This document shows positions 54,270 to 63,706 of a stretch of DNA of 64,000 nt, piece after piece. Made by a program: the position numbers and the translations under genes. Location of the stretch: NCBI RefSeq assembly GCF_009903625.1, contig NZ_CP047569.1, positions 893,501 through 957,500 of the forward strand. Reading direction: 5' to 3'. The DNA is from Microbulbifer sp. ALW1. Its GTDB lineage: Bacteria > Pseudomonadota > Gammaproteobacteria > Pseudomonadales > Cellvibrionaceae. Position 1 is the first letter of the stretch; every line of letters starts with the position of its first letter. Below the pieces are notes generated by a model. That model did no database searches. It was not told where the DNA came from and worked only from the letters and a program-made list of their open reading frames with translations.

Positions 54270-54560
54270 TTAGCTGAGTGACAGGAGTGCGGGCGGGCCG
54301 CGGGCGGACTGGCGCTCCGGCTGGCAATCGAGTGCCACCGGGGACTGCTGTTCGATATACAGCGGTGCCAGGTCGTCGGAAATGAAGCTGAACTCACTAC
54401 CCACGGGCGCGGGCGTGTGGTTGTGGGACAGGTCGCACAGCTGGTGCGAGCGGTCGTCGATGTGAATATGCTCCGCCAGCACCGGCTGCGCGAGCATCAG
54501 CGCGAACAGCAGTACAAAGCTGACCCACACGGGGGTCTTGTGACGGTAACTCATATTCAT
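54270..54560 (-). CDS. Small exported His/Cys-containing protein beside the zinc receptor
   Basis: 96 residues from ATG 54560 (ATG 54554 also possible); the frame reaches 54602 but no ribosome site supports that. One hydrophobic segment (VSFVLLFALMLAQPVLA) is followed by EHIHIDDRSHQLCDLSHNH, a potential metal site, and a second Cys. It lies 115 bp from the ZnuD-like gene on the same strand. Such small His proteins are typical companions of zinc receptors. A promoter directly upstream may give a nearly leaderless mRNA. Confidence 0.6.
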   Translation of the reverse strand: MNMSYRHKTPVWVSFVLLFALMLAQPVLAEHIHIDDRSHQLCDLSHNHTPAPVGSEFSFISDDLAPLYIEQQSPVALDCQPERQSARGPPALLSLS

Positions 54561-54567
54561 GGGCGGT

Positions 54568-54595
54568 ATGATATTTGATCTTTGTGACGAATCAA
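54568..54595 (-). promoter_or_regulatory. Promoter of the small His-rich protein gene
   Basis: On the minus strand TTGATT (54595-54590) and TATCAT (54573-54568) are separated by 16 bp. The -10 box ends only seven bases before ATG 54560, so transcription would begin at or next to the start codon. Confidence 0.45.
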
Positions 54596-54638
54596 GTTTC
54601 ATCTGAGACTATCGGCCAAATTCCGCCCCGTTTGGGCG

Positions 54639-54644
54639 TATAAT
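54639..54644 (+). promoter_or_regulatory. -10 box of the his operon promoter
   Basis: A consensus TATAAT lies 80 bp upstream of hisB. No clear -35 is seen, so a weak or activator-dependent promoter is likely. Confidence 0.45.
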
Positions 54645-54723
54645 TCGCGCCTTCTGTCTCAGGGGCCGGTCAACGGGGCCGCCCTGAATTGCAAACAAGC
54701 TCGCAATCAAGGATGTAGACCTC

Positions 54724-55311
54724 ATGCGCACCGCCAGCGTCAACCGCGACACCCTGGAAACCAAGATCCAGGTCAGCCTCAACCTCGATGGCAAAGGCAC
54801 CGGAAAATTCAATACCGGCGTCCCTTTCCTCGAGCACATGATGGACCAGATCGCCCGCCACGGCATGATTGACCTGGACATCACCTGCGACGGCGACGTG
54901 CACATCGATGATCACCACACCGTGGAAGACATTGGCATCACCCTCGGCAAGGCCATAAACCAGGCCATCGGCGACAAGAAAGGTATGACCCGTTACGGTC
55001 ACGCCTACGTGCCCCTGGACGAAGCGCTATCCCGCGTGGTCATCGACTTCTCCGGCCGCCCGGGTCTCACCATGAACGTGCCCTTCACCCAGAAGCGCAT
55101 CGGCAACTTTGATACCGAGCTGTTCTACGAATTCTTCCAGGGCTTCGTCAACCACGCCCTGGTGACCCTGCACATCGACTGCATCCGCGGCTTCAACGCC
55201 CACCACCAGATCGAAACCGTGTTCAAGGCCTTCGGCCGCGCCCTGCGCATGGCCCTGACCCCGGACCCTAGAATGGAAGGCGCCATGCCCTCCACCAAAG
55301 GCGTACTGTAA
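54724..55311 (+). CDS. hisB: Imidazoleglycerol-phosphate dehydratase HisB
   Basis: 195 residues, the monofunctional form. The two Mn-binding clusters are DDHHTVED (about 60-67) and FNAHHQIE (about 160-167), with the start of the fold at [17 protein letters not shown]. It dehydrates imidazoleglycerol-phosphate to imidazoleacetol-phosphate in histidine synthesis. HisH follows 13 bp later. Confidence 0.97.
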   Translation: MRTASVNRDTLETKIQVSLNLDGKGTGKFNTGVPFLEHMMDQIARHGMIDLDITCDGDVHIDDHHTVEDIGITLGKAINQAIGDKKGMTRYGHAYVPLDEALSRVVIDFSGRPGLTMNVPFTQKRIGNFDTELFYEFFQGFVNHALVTLHIDCIRGFNAHHQIETVFKAFGRALRMALTPDPRMEGAMPSTKGVL

Positions 55312-55324
55312 GGCGGGAACGAAG

Positions 55325-55969
55325 ATGCAAAAAATCGTCGTCCTCGACTACGGCATGGGCAACCTCCACTCCGTCGCCAGCGCCCTGAAAAAGGTCGCCC
55401 CCGGTGATGAAGTCGTCCTCGCCACCACCCCGGAAGAAGCCCAGGGCGCAGACCGCCTCATCGTCCCCGGCGTCGGCGCCATCCGCGACTGTATGGAAGG
55501 TTTCATTCGCCCGGGCTTCGTACCGCTGCTGAACCAGTGCATCGAATCCGGCATGCCGATTCTTGGCATCTGCGTAGGCATGCAGATCATGATGGCGAGC
55601 AGCGAAGAAAATGGTGGCGTCGACTGCCTCGGCATCTTCCCGCAGCCAGTCAAATTCTTTGGCACAGATCTGCATGAAAACGGCCAGCGCCTGAAAGTCC
55701 CGCATATGGGCTGGAACCGCGTGCAGCAGAAAATCGACCACCCCATGTGGGAAGGTATCGAAAGCGGCAGCCGCTTCTATTTTGTGCACAGTTACTATGT
55801 GCCTTCTGAAGGCAATGATGCCGTTGCTGGCGAGACTGACTACGGTGTGCAATTTGCCGCGGCTGTTACTCGCAACAATATCTTCGCCACCCAGTTCCAC
55901 CCGGAAAAGAGTGCGGATGCGGGTATGCAACTGCTGAAGAATTTTGTTGGTTGGAACGGCGCTGCTTAA
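55325..55969 (+). CDS. hisH: Imidazole glycerol phosphate synthase glutaminase subunit HisH
   Basis: 214 residues. Class I glutaminase with nucleophile Cys83 in GICVGMQ and partners His192 and Glu194 in FHPEKS. It releases ammonia from glutamine for HisF. It is separated from hisA by a 198-bp gap containing a large inverted repeat. Confidence 0.97.
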   Translation: MQKIVVLDYGMGNLHSVASALKKVAPGDEVVLATTPEEAQGADRLIVPGVGAIRDCMEGFIRPGFVPLLNQCIESGMPILGICVGMQIMMASSEENGGVDCLGIFPQPVKFFGTDLHENGQRLKVPHMGWNRVQQKIDHPMWEGIESGSRFYFVHSYYVPSEGNDAVAGETDYGVQFAAAVTRNNIFATQFHPEKSADAGMQLLKNFVGWNGAA

Positions 55970-56005
55970 GAACGTCAGCTGACGAAGTAAATAACGAGAT
56001 GCGAA

Positions 56006-56117
56006 GGCAGGGTGCCGGGTAAGTCTTTTCAAAAGCGTCGGCAACAGGGATGTTGCCGACGCAGCGTACAGGGATGTATTCACAGCGGTTTTGAAAAGAC
56101 TTACCCGGTGCCCTGCC
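56006..56117. repeat. 112-bp extragenic inverted-repeat element inside the his operon
   Basis: Outer arms 56006-56034 and 56089-56117 (29 bp each, 27 identical when one is reversed) enclose an inner perfect 11-bp hairpin (GCGTCGGCAAC / GTTGCCGACGC, 56035-56045 / 56052-56062). The decamer ACAGGGATGT occurs twice inside. It looks like a mobile or REP-type extragenic palindrome placed between hisH and hisA. No second copy was noticed in this window. Confidence 0.85.
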
Positions 56118-56167
56118 GCCACTGGGCCTGAAAATAACCGGGACCCCGAAACAGGAAGTTATAAATA

Positions 56168-56911
56168 ATGATCGTAATCCCAGCCATTGATCTGAAAGAC
56201 GGCGAGTGTGTACGCCTGCGTCAGGGTGAAATGGAAGACGCCACCGTCTTCTCCGACGACCCCGTCGCCACCGCCGAACACTGGCTCAGCCAGGGCGCCA
56301 AACGCCTGCACATCGTCGACCTCAACGGCGCCTTCGCCGGCAACCCCGTCAACGGCGACGCCGTCAATGCCATTGCCCGCCAGTTCCCGCAGTTCCCCAT
56401 CCAGCTCGGCGGCGGCATCCGCGACCTGAAAACCATCGAGCGCTACCTCGATGCGGGGGTCAAATGGACCATCATCGGCACCGCCGCGGTAAAAAATCCC
56501 AAACTGGTCAAAGAAGCCTGCCGTGAATTCGAAGGCCACATCATCGTCGGCCTCGACGCCAAAGACGGTCTCGTCGCCACCGAAGGCTGGGCTGAAGTCT
56601 CCGACGTCCAGGCCACCGAACTCGCCAAAGAATTCCAGGACTGCGGTGTCAGCGCCATCGTCTACACCGACATCGCCCGCGACGGCATGATGCAGGGGGT
56701 AAACCTCGAATCCACCATGGACCTCGCCCGCGCCGTGCAGATCCCGATCATCGCCTCCGGTGGTGTCAGCTGCATCGAAGATATCGAAAAGCTACTGGCT
56801 GCCGGCGACGACAAAACCGAAATCTTCGGCGCCATCACCGGCCGCGCCATCTACGAAGACAAGCTCGACCTGCGCGCCGCGCAGACGCTGTGCGATAACT
56901 GGAAGAAGTAA
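56168..56911 (+). CDS. hisA: Phosphoribosylformimino-5-aminoimidazole carboxamide ribotide isomerase HisA
   Basis: 247 residues forming a (beta/alpha)8 barrel. Conserved [17 protein letters not shown] with catalytic Asp8, the second catalytic region [13 protein letters not shown], and phosphate loops GGGIRDL and ASGGVS are present. It performs the Amadori rearrangement before HisHF. The inverted repeat at 56006-56117 lies 50 bp upstream of its start. Confidence 0.97.
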   Translation: MIVIPAIDLKDGECVRLRQGEMEDATVFSDDPVATAEHWLSQGAKRLHIVDLNGAFAGNPVNGDAVNAIARQFPQFPIQLGGGIRDLKTIERYLDAGVKWTIIGTAAVKNPKLVKEACREFEGHIIVGLDAKDGLVATEGWAEVSDVQATELAKEFQDCGVSAIVYTDIARDGMMQGVNLESTMDLARAVQIPIIASGGVSCIEDIEKLLAAGDDKTEIFGAITGRAIYEDKLDLRAAQTLCDNWKK

Positions 56912-56924
56912 TCGGGATATAAAC

Positions 56925-57686
56925 ATGGGCCTCGCCAAACGCATTATTCCCTGTCTCGACGTCGACGCTGGCCGCGTGGTCAAAGGCGTCAACTTTGTCG
57001 ATATCCGCGATGCCGGTGATCCGGTGGAAATCGCCCGTCGCTATAACGAAGCCGGTGCCGACGAAGTGACCTTCCTCGACATCACCGCCACCCATGAAGG
57101 CCGCGATACCACGCTGCACACCGTGGAGAAAATGGCCTCCCAGGTGTTTATCCCGCTGACCGTCGGTGGCGGCGTGCGCGAAATTCAGGATATCCGCAAC
57201 CTGCTGAACGCCGGTGCCGATAAAACGGCAATCAACTCCGCCGCAGTATTCAATCCAGACTTTGTGCGCGAGGCTGCCGACCGCTTCGGCAGCCAGTGCA
57301 TCGTCGTCGCCATCGATGCCAAGCAGGTGGGTGAGAACAAGTGGGAGATTTTTACCCATGGCGGACGCAAGCCCACCGGCATCGATGCGGTGGAGTGGGC
57401 AAAAAAAATGGACAGTTACGGTGCCGGGGAAATCCTGCTGACCAGCATGGACCGCGATGGCACCAAGAACGGTTTTGACCTGGCACTGACCCGCGCCATC
57501 TCCGATGCCGTGTCCGTACCGGTAATCGCTTCCGGCGGTGTGGGCAACTTGCAGCACCTGGCGGACGGTGTGTTAAAGGGCGGTGCCGATGCGGTTCTCG
57601 CCGCGAGTATTTTTCACTTTGGTGAATACACCGTGGGTGAAGCCAAGGCGTTTATGCAGGATGCAGGCATAGAAATGCGAATCTGA
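56925..57686 (+). CDS. hisF: Imidazole glycerol phosphate synthase cyclase subunit HisF
   Basis: 253 residues from ATG 56925, matching [21 protein letters not shown]; the frame open to 56760 is read-through of hisA. Catalytic Asp residues lie in CLDVD (Asp12) and SMDRDGTK. It cyclises the HisA product using ammonia from HisH. The HisI/HisE functions are not in the window. Confidence 0.97.
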   Translation: MGLAKRIIPCLDVDAGRVVKGVNFVDIRDAGDPVEIARRYNEAGADEVTFLDITATHEGRDTTLHTVEKMASQVFIPLTVGGGVREIQDIRNLLNAGADKTAINSAAVFNPDFVREAADRFGSQCIVVAIDAKQVGENKWEIFTHGGRKPTGIDAVEWAKKMDSYGAGEILLTSMDRDGTKNGFDLALTRAISDAVSVPVIASGGVGNLQHLADGVLKGGADAVLAASIFHFGEYTVGEAKAFMQDAGIEMRI

Positions 57687-57735
57687 CGGCGGGCAGGCCT
57701 TATGTCGTTGCGTTGGGTGCTGTGGGGCGGTTGGA

Positions 57736-57981
57736 TTAAAACCTGAATTGCGAGCGCCAGCGCTTGGCGCGGAGGCTGCCAAAGGGACGCACATTGCCGG
57801 CGTACTCTTTGGCGGGATTGAGGAATTTTTCTACGGCCTTTTCCGCTTCAGCCCGGCAAGTGAAAGGCCCAAAGGCTTTACCGCCGCGCACGGTGAAATA
57901 CCAGTCGTCACCCAGCTTGTAAAAACGGTCTGCGCGAGGGGGAATGGTTTGACCCTGTTCGCCACGACGATACTGCTGCAT
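57736..57981 (-). CDS. DUF6316 family protein
   Basis: 81 residues. The pattern RADRFYKLGDDWYFTVRGGKA followed by FGPFTCRAEAEKAVEKFLNP fits DUF6316, a small cytosolic protein found in many Pseudomonas-like bacteria. Function is unknown. It is convergent with hisF. The 186 bp beyond its start (57982-58167) hold no gene I can support. Confidence 0.75.
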   Translation of the reverse strand: MQQYRRGEQGQTIPPRADRFYKLGDDWYFTVRGGKAFGPFTCRAEAEKAVEKFLNPAKEYAGNVRPFGSLRAKRWRSQFRF

Positions 57982-58167
57982 GACTCACCTCGCTACATCT
58001 ACTGCCGGGCAGGGCGCTTACATTCTGTGGTGCGCTGCCAGGGTCGAACATCGACACCCTATTTAAAGATTAGTCAAAAACAGGGTGTCGGTTGGTCCGC
58101 GGGCGCCTGTGTTTGCGCAACCTTAATTTGCGCAATTTCAATCTGCGCAAGCTCGCAATAAGCCAGG

Positions 58168-59556
58168 TTACAGATCTTCCGCGCGGATACGTGCTACCTG
58201 ATCTTTCGGAGCCGGCGCACTGCTCTCTTCGCTACTTACCGCCGGGCGTTTCACATAAAGGTTCAGGCCTTTGAGCACATTCAGGGCCTCAAATACCTGG
58301 TTGTCGCGACTGTACCAGTCTTTCTTGCCGGCCTTGGCGCGCTTGCGATCTTCCGAGCCGCTTTCCTCACCGCCATTGCCATTACCCAGGTGACCTGCCA
58401 GGTCCGCTTCCGTGGTGCGTGTGCGCCCATCCATGCGAGTGACCTGCACCCGTTCAACGGTGATGTCCGGAGTAATGCCCTGGGCTTGAATCGAACGCCC
58501 TTTGGGGGTGAAGTAGAGTGCGGTGGTGAGCTTGATGGCGCGATCGTCGGTGATGGGGATGACAGTCTGCACCGAACCCTTGCCGAAACTGTCGGTGCCC
58601 ATCAATACCGCACGGCGGTGATCCTGCAGGGCACCGGCGACAATTTCTGCCGCCGAGGCAGAGCCGTCGTTGATCAGTACCACCAGCGGTGCGCCCTTGG
58701 TGACGTCACCGGGGCTGGCGGAGTAGCGCAAATTGGAGGACTCGTTGCGGCCCTCGGTGTAGACCACCAGGCCTTCTTCCAAGAAGGCGTCGACCACTTC
58801 CACCGACGATTGCAGTACCCCGCCGGGGTTGTTGCGCAGGTCGATGATCAGGCCTTTCAACTCACCTTCTTTCTTGAGTTTTTTCATCGCGCGCATCAGG
58901 TCGCCACCGGTATCCAGCTGGAACTGGCTGATACGCACATAGCCGTAGCCATCTTCGAGCATCTCGCCGCGCACACTGTATACCCGCACCTTGTCGCGCT
59001 TGAGGGTGACGTCAAAGGGTTCCTTGTGGCCTTTGCGGCCGATGGTCAGGGTTACCGGCGATCCCACCGGGCCGCGCATCTTGTCCACCGCCTCATCCAG
59101 GCTGACGCCGCGCATGGACTTGCCGGCAAGGCGCAGGATCACATCGCCAGCGCGCAAACCGGCGCGCTCGGCGGGGGTGTCGTCCATCGGGGTGATGATG
59201 GTGATGTAATCGTCTTCGATCCCCACCTCGATCCCCAACCCGGCGAATTCACCGGTGGTGTTGGCCTGCAGGTCGTCGAAGGAGCGGCTGTCGAGGTAGG
59301 CGGAGTGTGGATCCAGTCCCTGGAGCATGCCCTTGATGGCGTATTCCAGCAGGGTGCTGTCGTCCACCTCATTCACATAGCCCTGGCGGATCTGCTCGAA
59401 CACTTTGGCAAAGCTGCGCAGGTCTTCCAGCGGCAGGCGGGATTCCGCTTCCAGTGAGCGGCGCTCGCTGTTGTCGCCCTGGCTGAGTCCCATCAGCGGC
59501 AGAGCGGTAAGGGCAGCCACGCCAACAATACGGGCCAGCATTTTGGGGGTGAACAT
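58168..59556 (-). CDS. ctpA: C-terminal processing peptidase, S41 family (CtpA)
   Basis: 462 residues. ATG 59556 is preferred to a GTG three codons earlier because an AAGGA site is better spaced. Signal-anchor helix, a PDZ domain (about 105-185, GLGIEVGIEDDYITIITP; GDVILRLAG) and the S41 core with Ser301 in GSASAAEIVAGAL and Lys326 in FGKGSVQT. It cleaves periplasmic proteins near the C-terminus. It lies beside envC and gpmI, a common gammaproteobacterial arrangement. Confidence 0.93.
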   Translation of the reverse strand: MFTPKMLARIVGVAALTALPLMGLSQGDNSERRSLEAESRLPLEDLRSFAKVFEQIRQGYVNEVDDSTLLEYAIKGMLQGLDPHSAYLDSRSFDDLQANTTGEFAGLGIEVGIEDDYITIITPMDDTPAERAGLRAGDVILRLAGKSMRGVSLDEAVDKMRGPVGSPVTLTIGRKGHKEPFDVTLKRDKVRVYSVRGEMLEDGYGYVRISQFQLDTGGDLMRAMKKLKKEGELKGLIIDLRNNPGGVLQSSVEVVDAFLEEGLVVYTEGRNESSNLRYSASPGDVTKGAPLVVLINDGSASAAEIVAGALQDHRRAVLMGTDSFGKGSVQTVIPITDDRAIKLTTALYFTPKGRSIQAQGITPDITVERVQVTRMDGRTRTTEADLAGHLGNGNGGEESGSEDRKRAKAGKKDWYSRDNQVFEALNVLKGLNLYVKRPAVSSEESSAPAPKDQVARIRAEDL

Positions 59557-59789
59557 AGTCTGCACGTCCTTGGCATTTATCGTTACTTTCCAACAGGAAT
59601 TGTAGACCCGCCGCCAACGCCGGGTTTTGAACTTGGCGGAGAAACGAACCGGGATACGTGTACTGGGCGCTGGCAGAGGGGGACTTGGCAGGGAAAAATA
59701 TGTTAGGCACAGGAGCGGCGGAACAAGCCGGGAAGCGGAGATCGCGGGCGTTTACGGGCAGATTGCGTGTCGGCAGGGGGCTGTTTGGA

Positions 59790-60923
59790 TCAGCCCCGGC
59801 ACCAGGCGGTCGGGTCCTGGGGCTTGCCGTTGCGGCGGATTTCGAAGTAAAGGCCACTTTGGCTAAGGCCGCCGGTATTGCCCACCTTGGCGATGGTGTC
59901 GCCGCGCTCCACCCATTCGCCGATGGCGCGGGTGAGGGACTGGTTGTGGCCGTAGAGACTCATGTAGCCATCGCCATGTTCGAGGATGATCAGCATGCCC
60001 TGGCCGCGAAGGTAGTCTGCAAATACCACGCGCCCGCGGTGGATGGCCTCGACCGGCTGGCCTTCATTGGCGCGAATCGTGACCCCCGTCCAGGTGATGC
60101 CGTTGGCACGGCGCTGGCCAAAGGCATTGGCGCGGCGTCCCTGGGCGGGCCACTGCATACGCCCGCGTTGCTTGGCAAAGGGCGTCTGGTCGCTGGGGTT
60201 GATCAGGGTGGCGATTGCTCTGCCTACTTCATCCACCAGTCGCTGGAGGCGGCTGCGGTCACTGTGTAGCTGATCCAGTTCGCCGCTTTTACTGGCTAGC
60301 TGTTTGGCCAGTCGGTCCAGGGTGCGCTGGCGGTTTTGCTGGGCACTGGTGAGTGCGCGGCGCTTTTGCTCCAGCTGGTCGCGTTCGCTGGCAAGGGTGT
60401 CCTGTTCCCGCTGAATACCTGAACTGACGGTGGAGAGCTGGTCGAGGGTGCTGACGTAATCGTCGATGACGCGGCTGCGTTGCTGGAGGAAGTAGTCGTG
60501 GTAGCGGAGTTGGCGGGCGATGTGCTGGGGGTCTTGCTGGTTGAGGAGCAGCTTGATCTGCTCCTGGCGACCGAGTCGGTAAGCGGCGGCGACTTCCTGC
60601 TCGACCCGCCGCTGCATACTTCGGCGGGATTCCTCCAGCTGTTTTTCTTCCCGCTTCAACTCCTGCAACTTCTCGCCGCGGCTTTGCATATCCGCTTTGA
60701 TTTTATCAATACGCTGGATCAACTCGGAGATGTCTTTCTCATTGGACTCCAGGTCTTTCAACAGCTGGTCGCGCTCTCCTTTGACCTGGTTCAGCTCCTG
60801 CTGCAGGGATTCGATACGCTGTTTGATTTCCGCCAGTCGCGCCTGCTGCTCTTCGTCCGCCGCCTGCGCGAAGCAGGCGGGGATAAATAGCAGTGCGCTG
60901 AAAAACAGTGCGACCAATTTCAT
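59790..60923 (-). CDS. envC: Murein hydrolase activator EnvC
   Basis: 377 residues. A signal peptide is followed by two long coiled coils (about 23-110 and 155-240) and a C-terminal LytM (M23) domain (about 265-377). The LytM zinc site looks degenerate: WTGVTI replaces the usual HxGxD and only one His of the HxH remains (YGHNQ). That fits EnvC, which activates division amidases rather than cutting peptidoglycan itself. Confidence 0.92.
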   Translation of the reverse strand: MKLVALFFSALLFIPACFAQAADEEQQARLAEIKQRIESLQQELNQVKGERDQLLKDLESNEKDISELIQRIDKIKADMQSRGEKLQELKREEKQLEESRRSMQRRVEQEVAAAYRLGRQEQIKLLLNQQDPQHIARQLRYHDYFLQQRSRVIDDYVSTLDQLSTVSSGIQREQDTLASERDQLEQKRRALTSAQQNRQRTLDRLAKQLASKSGELDQLHSDRSRLQRLVDEVGRAIATLINPSDQTPFAKQRGRMQWPAQGRRANAFGQRRANGITWTGVTIRANEGQPVEAIHRGRVVFADYLRGQGMLIILEHGDGYMSLYGHNQSLTRAIGEWVERGDTIAKVGNTGGLSQSGLYFEIRRNGKPQDPTAWCRG

Positions 60924-60967
60924 GGGGTAATACTTTCCCGCTGCTTTTAATGTTTGTTAATTTGAGG

Positions 60968-62512
60968 TCAGCCAATTTTTACCAGGGGCTCACCAGTCAT
61001 TTCTGCCGGCTGGGGTATACCCATCAGCGCCAGCATGGTGGGTGCCACATCGGCCAGGCTGCCACCATCGCGCATGCTGATATCGCGCTCACCCACATAC
61101 ACAAAGGGTACAGGCAGGGTGGAGTGCTGGGTGCTGACCTGGCCGGAGCCGGCGTCGAACATCTCTTCCACATTGCCGTGATCCGCCGTGATCAGTACCT
61201 CGCCGCCGGCGGCCAGTGCCGCTTTGGTTACGCGGTCCACACAACTGTCCAGCGCTTCTACCGCTTTCACTGCTGCTTCAAAAACACCGGTATGTCCGAC
61301 CATGTCACCGTTGGCGTAGTTACAGATGATGGCATCGAACTTGCCGCTCTCAATGGCCGCAACCAGTTTGTCGGTCACCTCTGGTGCGCTCATTTCCGGC
61401 TGCAGGTCGTAAGTCGCCACGTCCGGGGATTTGATCAGGATGCGCTCTTCGCCATTGTAGGGCTCTTCGCGGCCGCCGCTAAAGAAGAAGGTCACATGTG
61501 CGTACTTTTCTGTCTCGGCGATGCGCAACTGGGTCTTGTTCTGGTTCTGCAGGTATTCACCCAGGGTGTTGACCAGGCTTTCTGGCGGGAAGGCGCAGCT
61601 GGCGTCAATGCTGGCCGCGTATTCGGTGGTCATTACAAAGTCTGCCAGTTTGGGGGTGACGGCGCGCTCGAAGCCGTCAAAGTTGGCGTCGGTGAAGGCG
61701 CGGGTCAGCTGGCGTGCGCGGTCCGGGCGGAAATTCATAAAGATCATTGCATCGCCGTCCTGCAAGGGCGCGGCATCTCCGATCCGGGTTGGGGCAACGA
61801 ACTCATCGTTTTCGTCGCGTGCGTAAGCAGCGGCGAGGCCCGCGAGGGCATCACTGGCCTGGTGTTCAGCCTTGCCCTGAGTGATCAGGTCGTAAACTGG
61901 TTGCACCCGATCCCAGCGCTGGTCGCGATCCATCGCAAAGTAGCGACCGGCAATACTGGCAATGCGCGCGGTCCCCAGGGCATCGCATACCTGAGTCAGG
62001 CGTGCCAGCGGAGTTTCGGCGCTTCGCGGTGCGGTGTCGCGACCGTCGGTAAAAGCGTGAATGTAAACCGCTTTGGCGCCGCGCTGTACCGCCAGAGTGG
62101 CCATGGCAACAATATGGTCGTCATGGCTGTGTACGCCGCCCTCGGAAGCCAGGCCCATAATATGCACTGCACCATTGTTGGCGATGGCCTTGTCCACCGC
62201 GGCGGTGTATGCCGGATTGGTGAAGAAGTCGCCGTCTGCGATGGCCTTGTTGATGCGAGTGAAGTTCTGGTACACCACGCGGCCGGCACCGAGAGTCATA
62301 TGTCCTACTTCGGAGTTGCCCATCTGCCCTTCCGGCAGGCCCACCGCCATACCGGAGGTGTGAATCAGGGATTTCGGGCGATTGGCCCAGATCTGGTCCC
62401 AAACCGGGGTGTTTGCCGCAGCAATGGCGTTGTGTTCGCTGTGCTCGCTGTAGCCGAAGCCATCCAGAATGAGCAGTACCAGGGGGCGTTTAGGCGAAGA
62501 CTCGGATGCCAT
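60968..62512 (-). CDS. gpmI: 2,3-bisphosphoglycerate-independent phosphoglycerate mutase GpmI
   Basis: 514 residues from ATG 62512, preceded by AGGAATT; a frame extension to 62572 is ignored. Metal-binding Asp17 (ILDGFGYSE), the phosphoserine Ser67 (GNSEVGH) and the later sites [12 protein letters not shown] and TADHGN are intact. It converts 3- to 2-phosphoglycerate with Mn2+. It shares a divergent promoter region with the rhodanese/grxC/secB group. Confidence 0.97.
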   Translation of the reverse strand: MASESSPKRPLVLLILDGFGYSEHSEHNAIAAANTPVWDQIWANRPKSLIHTSGMAVGLPEGQMGNSEVGHMTLGAGRVVYQNFTRINKAIADGDFFTNPAYTAAVDKAIANNGAVHIMGLASEGGVHSHDDHIVAMATLAVQRGAKAVYIHAFTDGRDTAPRSAETPLARLTQVCDALGTARIASIAGRYFAMDRDQRWDRVQPVYDLITQGKAEHQASDALAGLAAAYARDENDEFVAPTRIGDAAPLQDGDAMIFMNFRPDRARQLTRAFTDANFDGFERAVTPKLADFVMTTEYAASIDASCAFPPESLVNTLGEYLQNQNKTQLRIAETEKYAHVTFFFSGGREEPYNGEERILIKSPDVATYDLQPEMSAPEVTDKLVAAIESGKFDAIICNYANGDMVGHTGVFEAAVKAVEALDSCVDRVTKAALAAGGEVLITADHGNVEEMFDAGSGQVSTQHSTLPVPFVYVGERDISMRDGGSLADVAPTMLALMGIPQPAEMTGEPLVKIG

Positions 62513-62713
62513 GGGATTGGAATTCCTTTGCTGAGTTAATCGGTCGGTTTGTGGAAGATCGCTCGGCGCCATTGCCGGAAATCGGAAACTTAGAGGGTGT
62601 TAAACCGCAGGTGGCGGATTTTAACCTGTTTAGGGGAGGAAGGTCAGGGTTTGATCAGTGATTGAGGCAATCGGTGTGTGAAGACGTGTGATAACGGTGC
62701 CGGAAAATGCTGA

Positions 62714-62741
62714 TTAAGAAATGGCCATGGTCGTGTATACT
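62714..62741 (+). promoter_or_regulatory. Promoter of the rhodanese-grxC-secB group
   Basis: TTAAGA (62714-62719), 16-bp spacer, TATACT (62736-62741) with an extended TG (TGTATACT). The remaining 341 bp between gpmI and the rhodanese start hold no gene; a small GCCCTACAGGGC hairpin lies near 62784. Confidence 0.5.
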
Positions 62742-62853
62742 CCGCCACCTTCAATGGCCTACCACGTGACTGTGTACATTCGCGGCCCTACAGGGCTCGA
62801 CTGGCAAGTCTGGCGCGGTTTACAACAACAATTCAGAGATTTTTGGGGGCGAA

Positions 62854-63264
62854 GTGGACTTTTTCGTCTTTATCAGCGAGCAGTGGCTGCTGGTAAGTTT
62901 ATTGGTGGCGCTGATTTACGCGTTTGCGATTACCGAGCGTATCAAAGCGGGTAAGCCTGCATCGGCTCATGAGGCTACGCAGCTGATTAACATTCATGAC
63001 GCCAAGGTCATTGATCTGCGTGACCGCAGTGAATTCACCGCCGGGCATATCGTGGACGCAATCCACATTCCCCACGGTGAGATGGAGAAGCGCATTGGTG
63101 AGCTGGCACCTTATAAAGAGAAGACCCTGATCCTGGCAGACAAAATGGGCCAGCACGCGGGGCCTGTCGGTCGCCAGCTGAAAAAGGCCGGCTACACCGT
63201 GCGCCGCCTGGAAGGTGGCATGTCTGAATGGTCGAACCAGAAGCTGCCGCTGGTAAAAGGCTGA
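62854..63264 (+). CDS. Membrane-anchored rhodanese-like protein (YibN-like)
   Basis: 136 residues from GTG 62854 with a GGGGG site upstream. An N-terminal helix (about 9-27) is followed by a rhodanese domain (DAKVIDLRDRSEFTAGHIVD). The loop that normally carries the catalytic Cys reads LADKMGQHAG and has no Cys, so sulfurtransferase activity is unlikely. The E. coli YibN gene likewise precedes grxC and secB. Confidence 0.85.
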   Translation: MDFFVFISEQWLLVSLLVALIYAFAITERIKAGKPASAHEATQLINIHDAKVIDLRDRSEFTAGHIVDAIHIPHGEMEKRIGELAPYKEKTLILADKMGQHAGPVGRQLKKAGYTVRRLEGGMSEWSNQKLPLVKG

Positions 63265-63318
63265 GGCGCAGCAGCGCTGCGAACGTTAGGTTTCGAGACG
63301 TAAAGAGGTTAACTGGTC

Positions 63319-63570
63319 GTGAAAGACGTAGTCATCTACACCACCCGCTACTGCCCCTTCTGTATTCGGGCCAAGTATTTGCTGGACAACAAAAATGTCT
63401 CCTACAAAGAGATATCGGTAGATGGTAAGCCAGCATTACGTGCGGAGATGACCGCCAAGGCAGGTCGTCACACGGTGCCGCAGATCTGGATTGGCAAACA
63501 CCATGTGGGTGGCTGCGACGAGCTGATGGCGATAGAGCGCAGTGGCGAGCTGGATCAATTGCTGGCGTAA
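63319..63570 (+). CDS. grxC: Glutaredoxin 3
   Basis: 83 residues from GTG 63319. The dithiol site is CPFC (Cys12, Cys15), followed by TVPQIWIG (cis-Pro) and GGCDEL. A glutathione-dependent disulfide reductase. It lies between the YibN-like gene and secB, as in E. coli. Confidence 0.95.
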   Translation: MKDVVIYTTRYCPFCIRAKYLLDNKNVSYKEISVDGKPALRAEMTAKAGRHTVPQIWIGKHHVGGCDELMAIERSGELDQLLA

Positions 63571-63706
63571 GCCGCCGCTTAGTCGAAGAAATTTCCAACA
63601 GATGCCTTGAAAGGGTATTTCGAGGCCCCCATAAGTAAGACTCATACAGGGAGTCTTCTTATCAGGGAAGGCAGTCAATAATCTTAATTAGTGAACAGGC
63701 AGCAAC

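Noticed and set aside
59790..60923. Active M23 endopeptidase
   Set aside because: The zinc-binding HxGxD and the first His of HxH are not visible, which fits an EnvC-type activator instead.
60908..62539. A 543-codon frame antisense to gpmI, and similar ones over ctpA and the ZnuD-like receptor
   Set aside because: They are shadows of strongly recognised genes and show no protein-family features.
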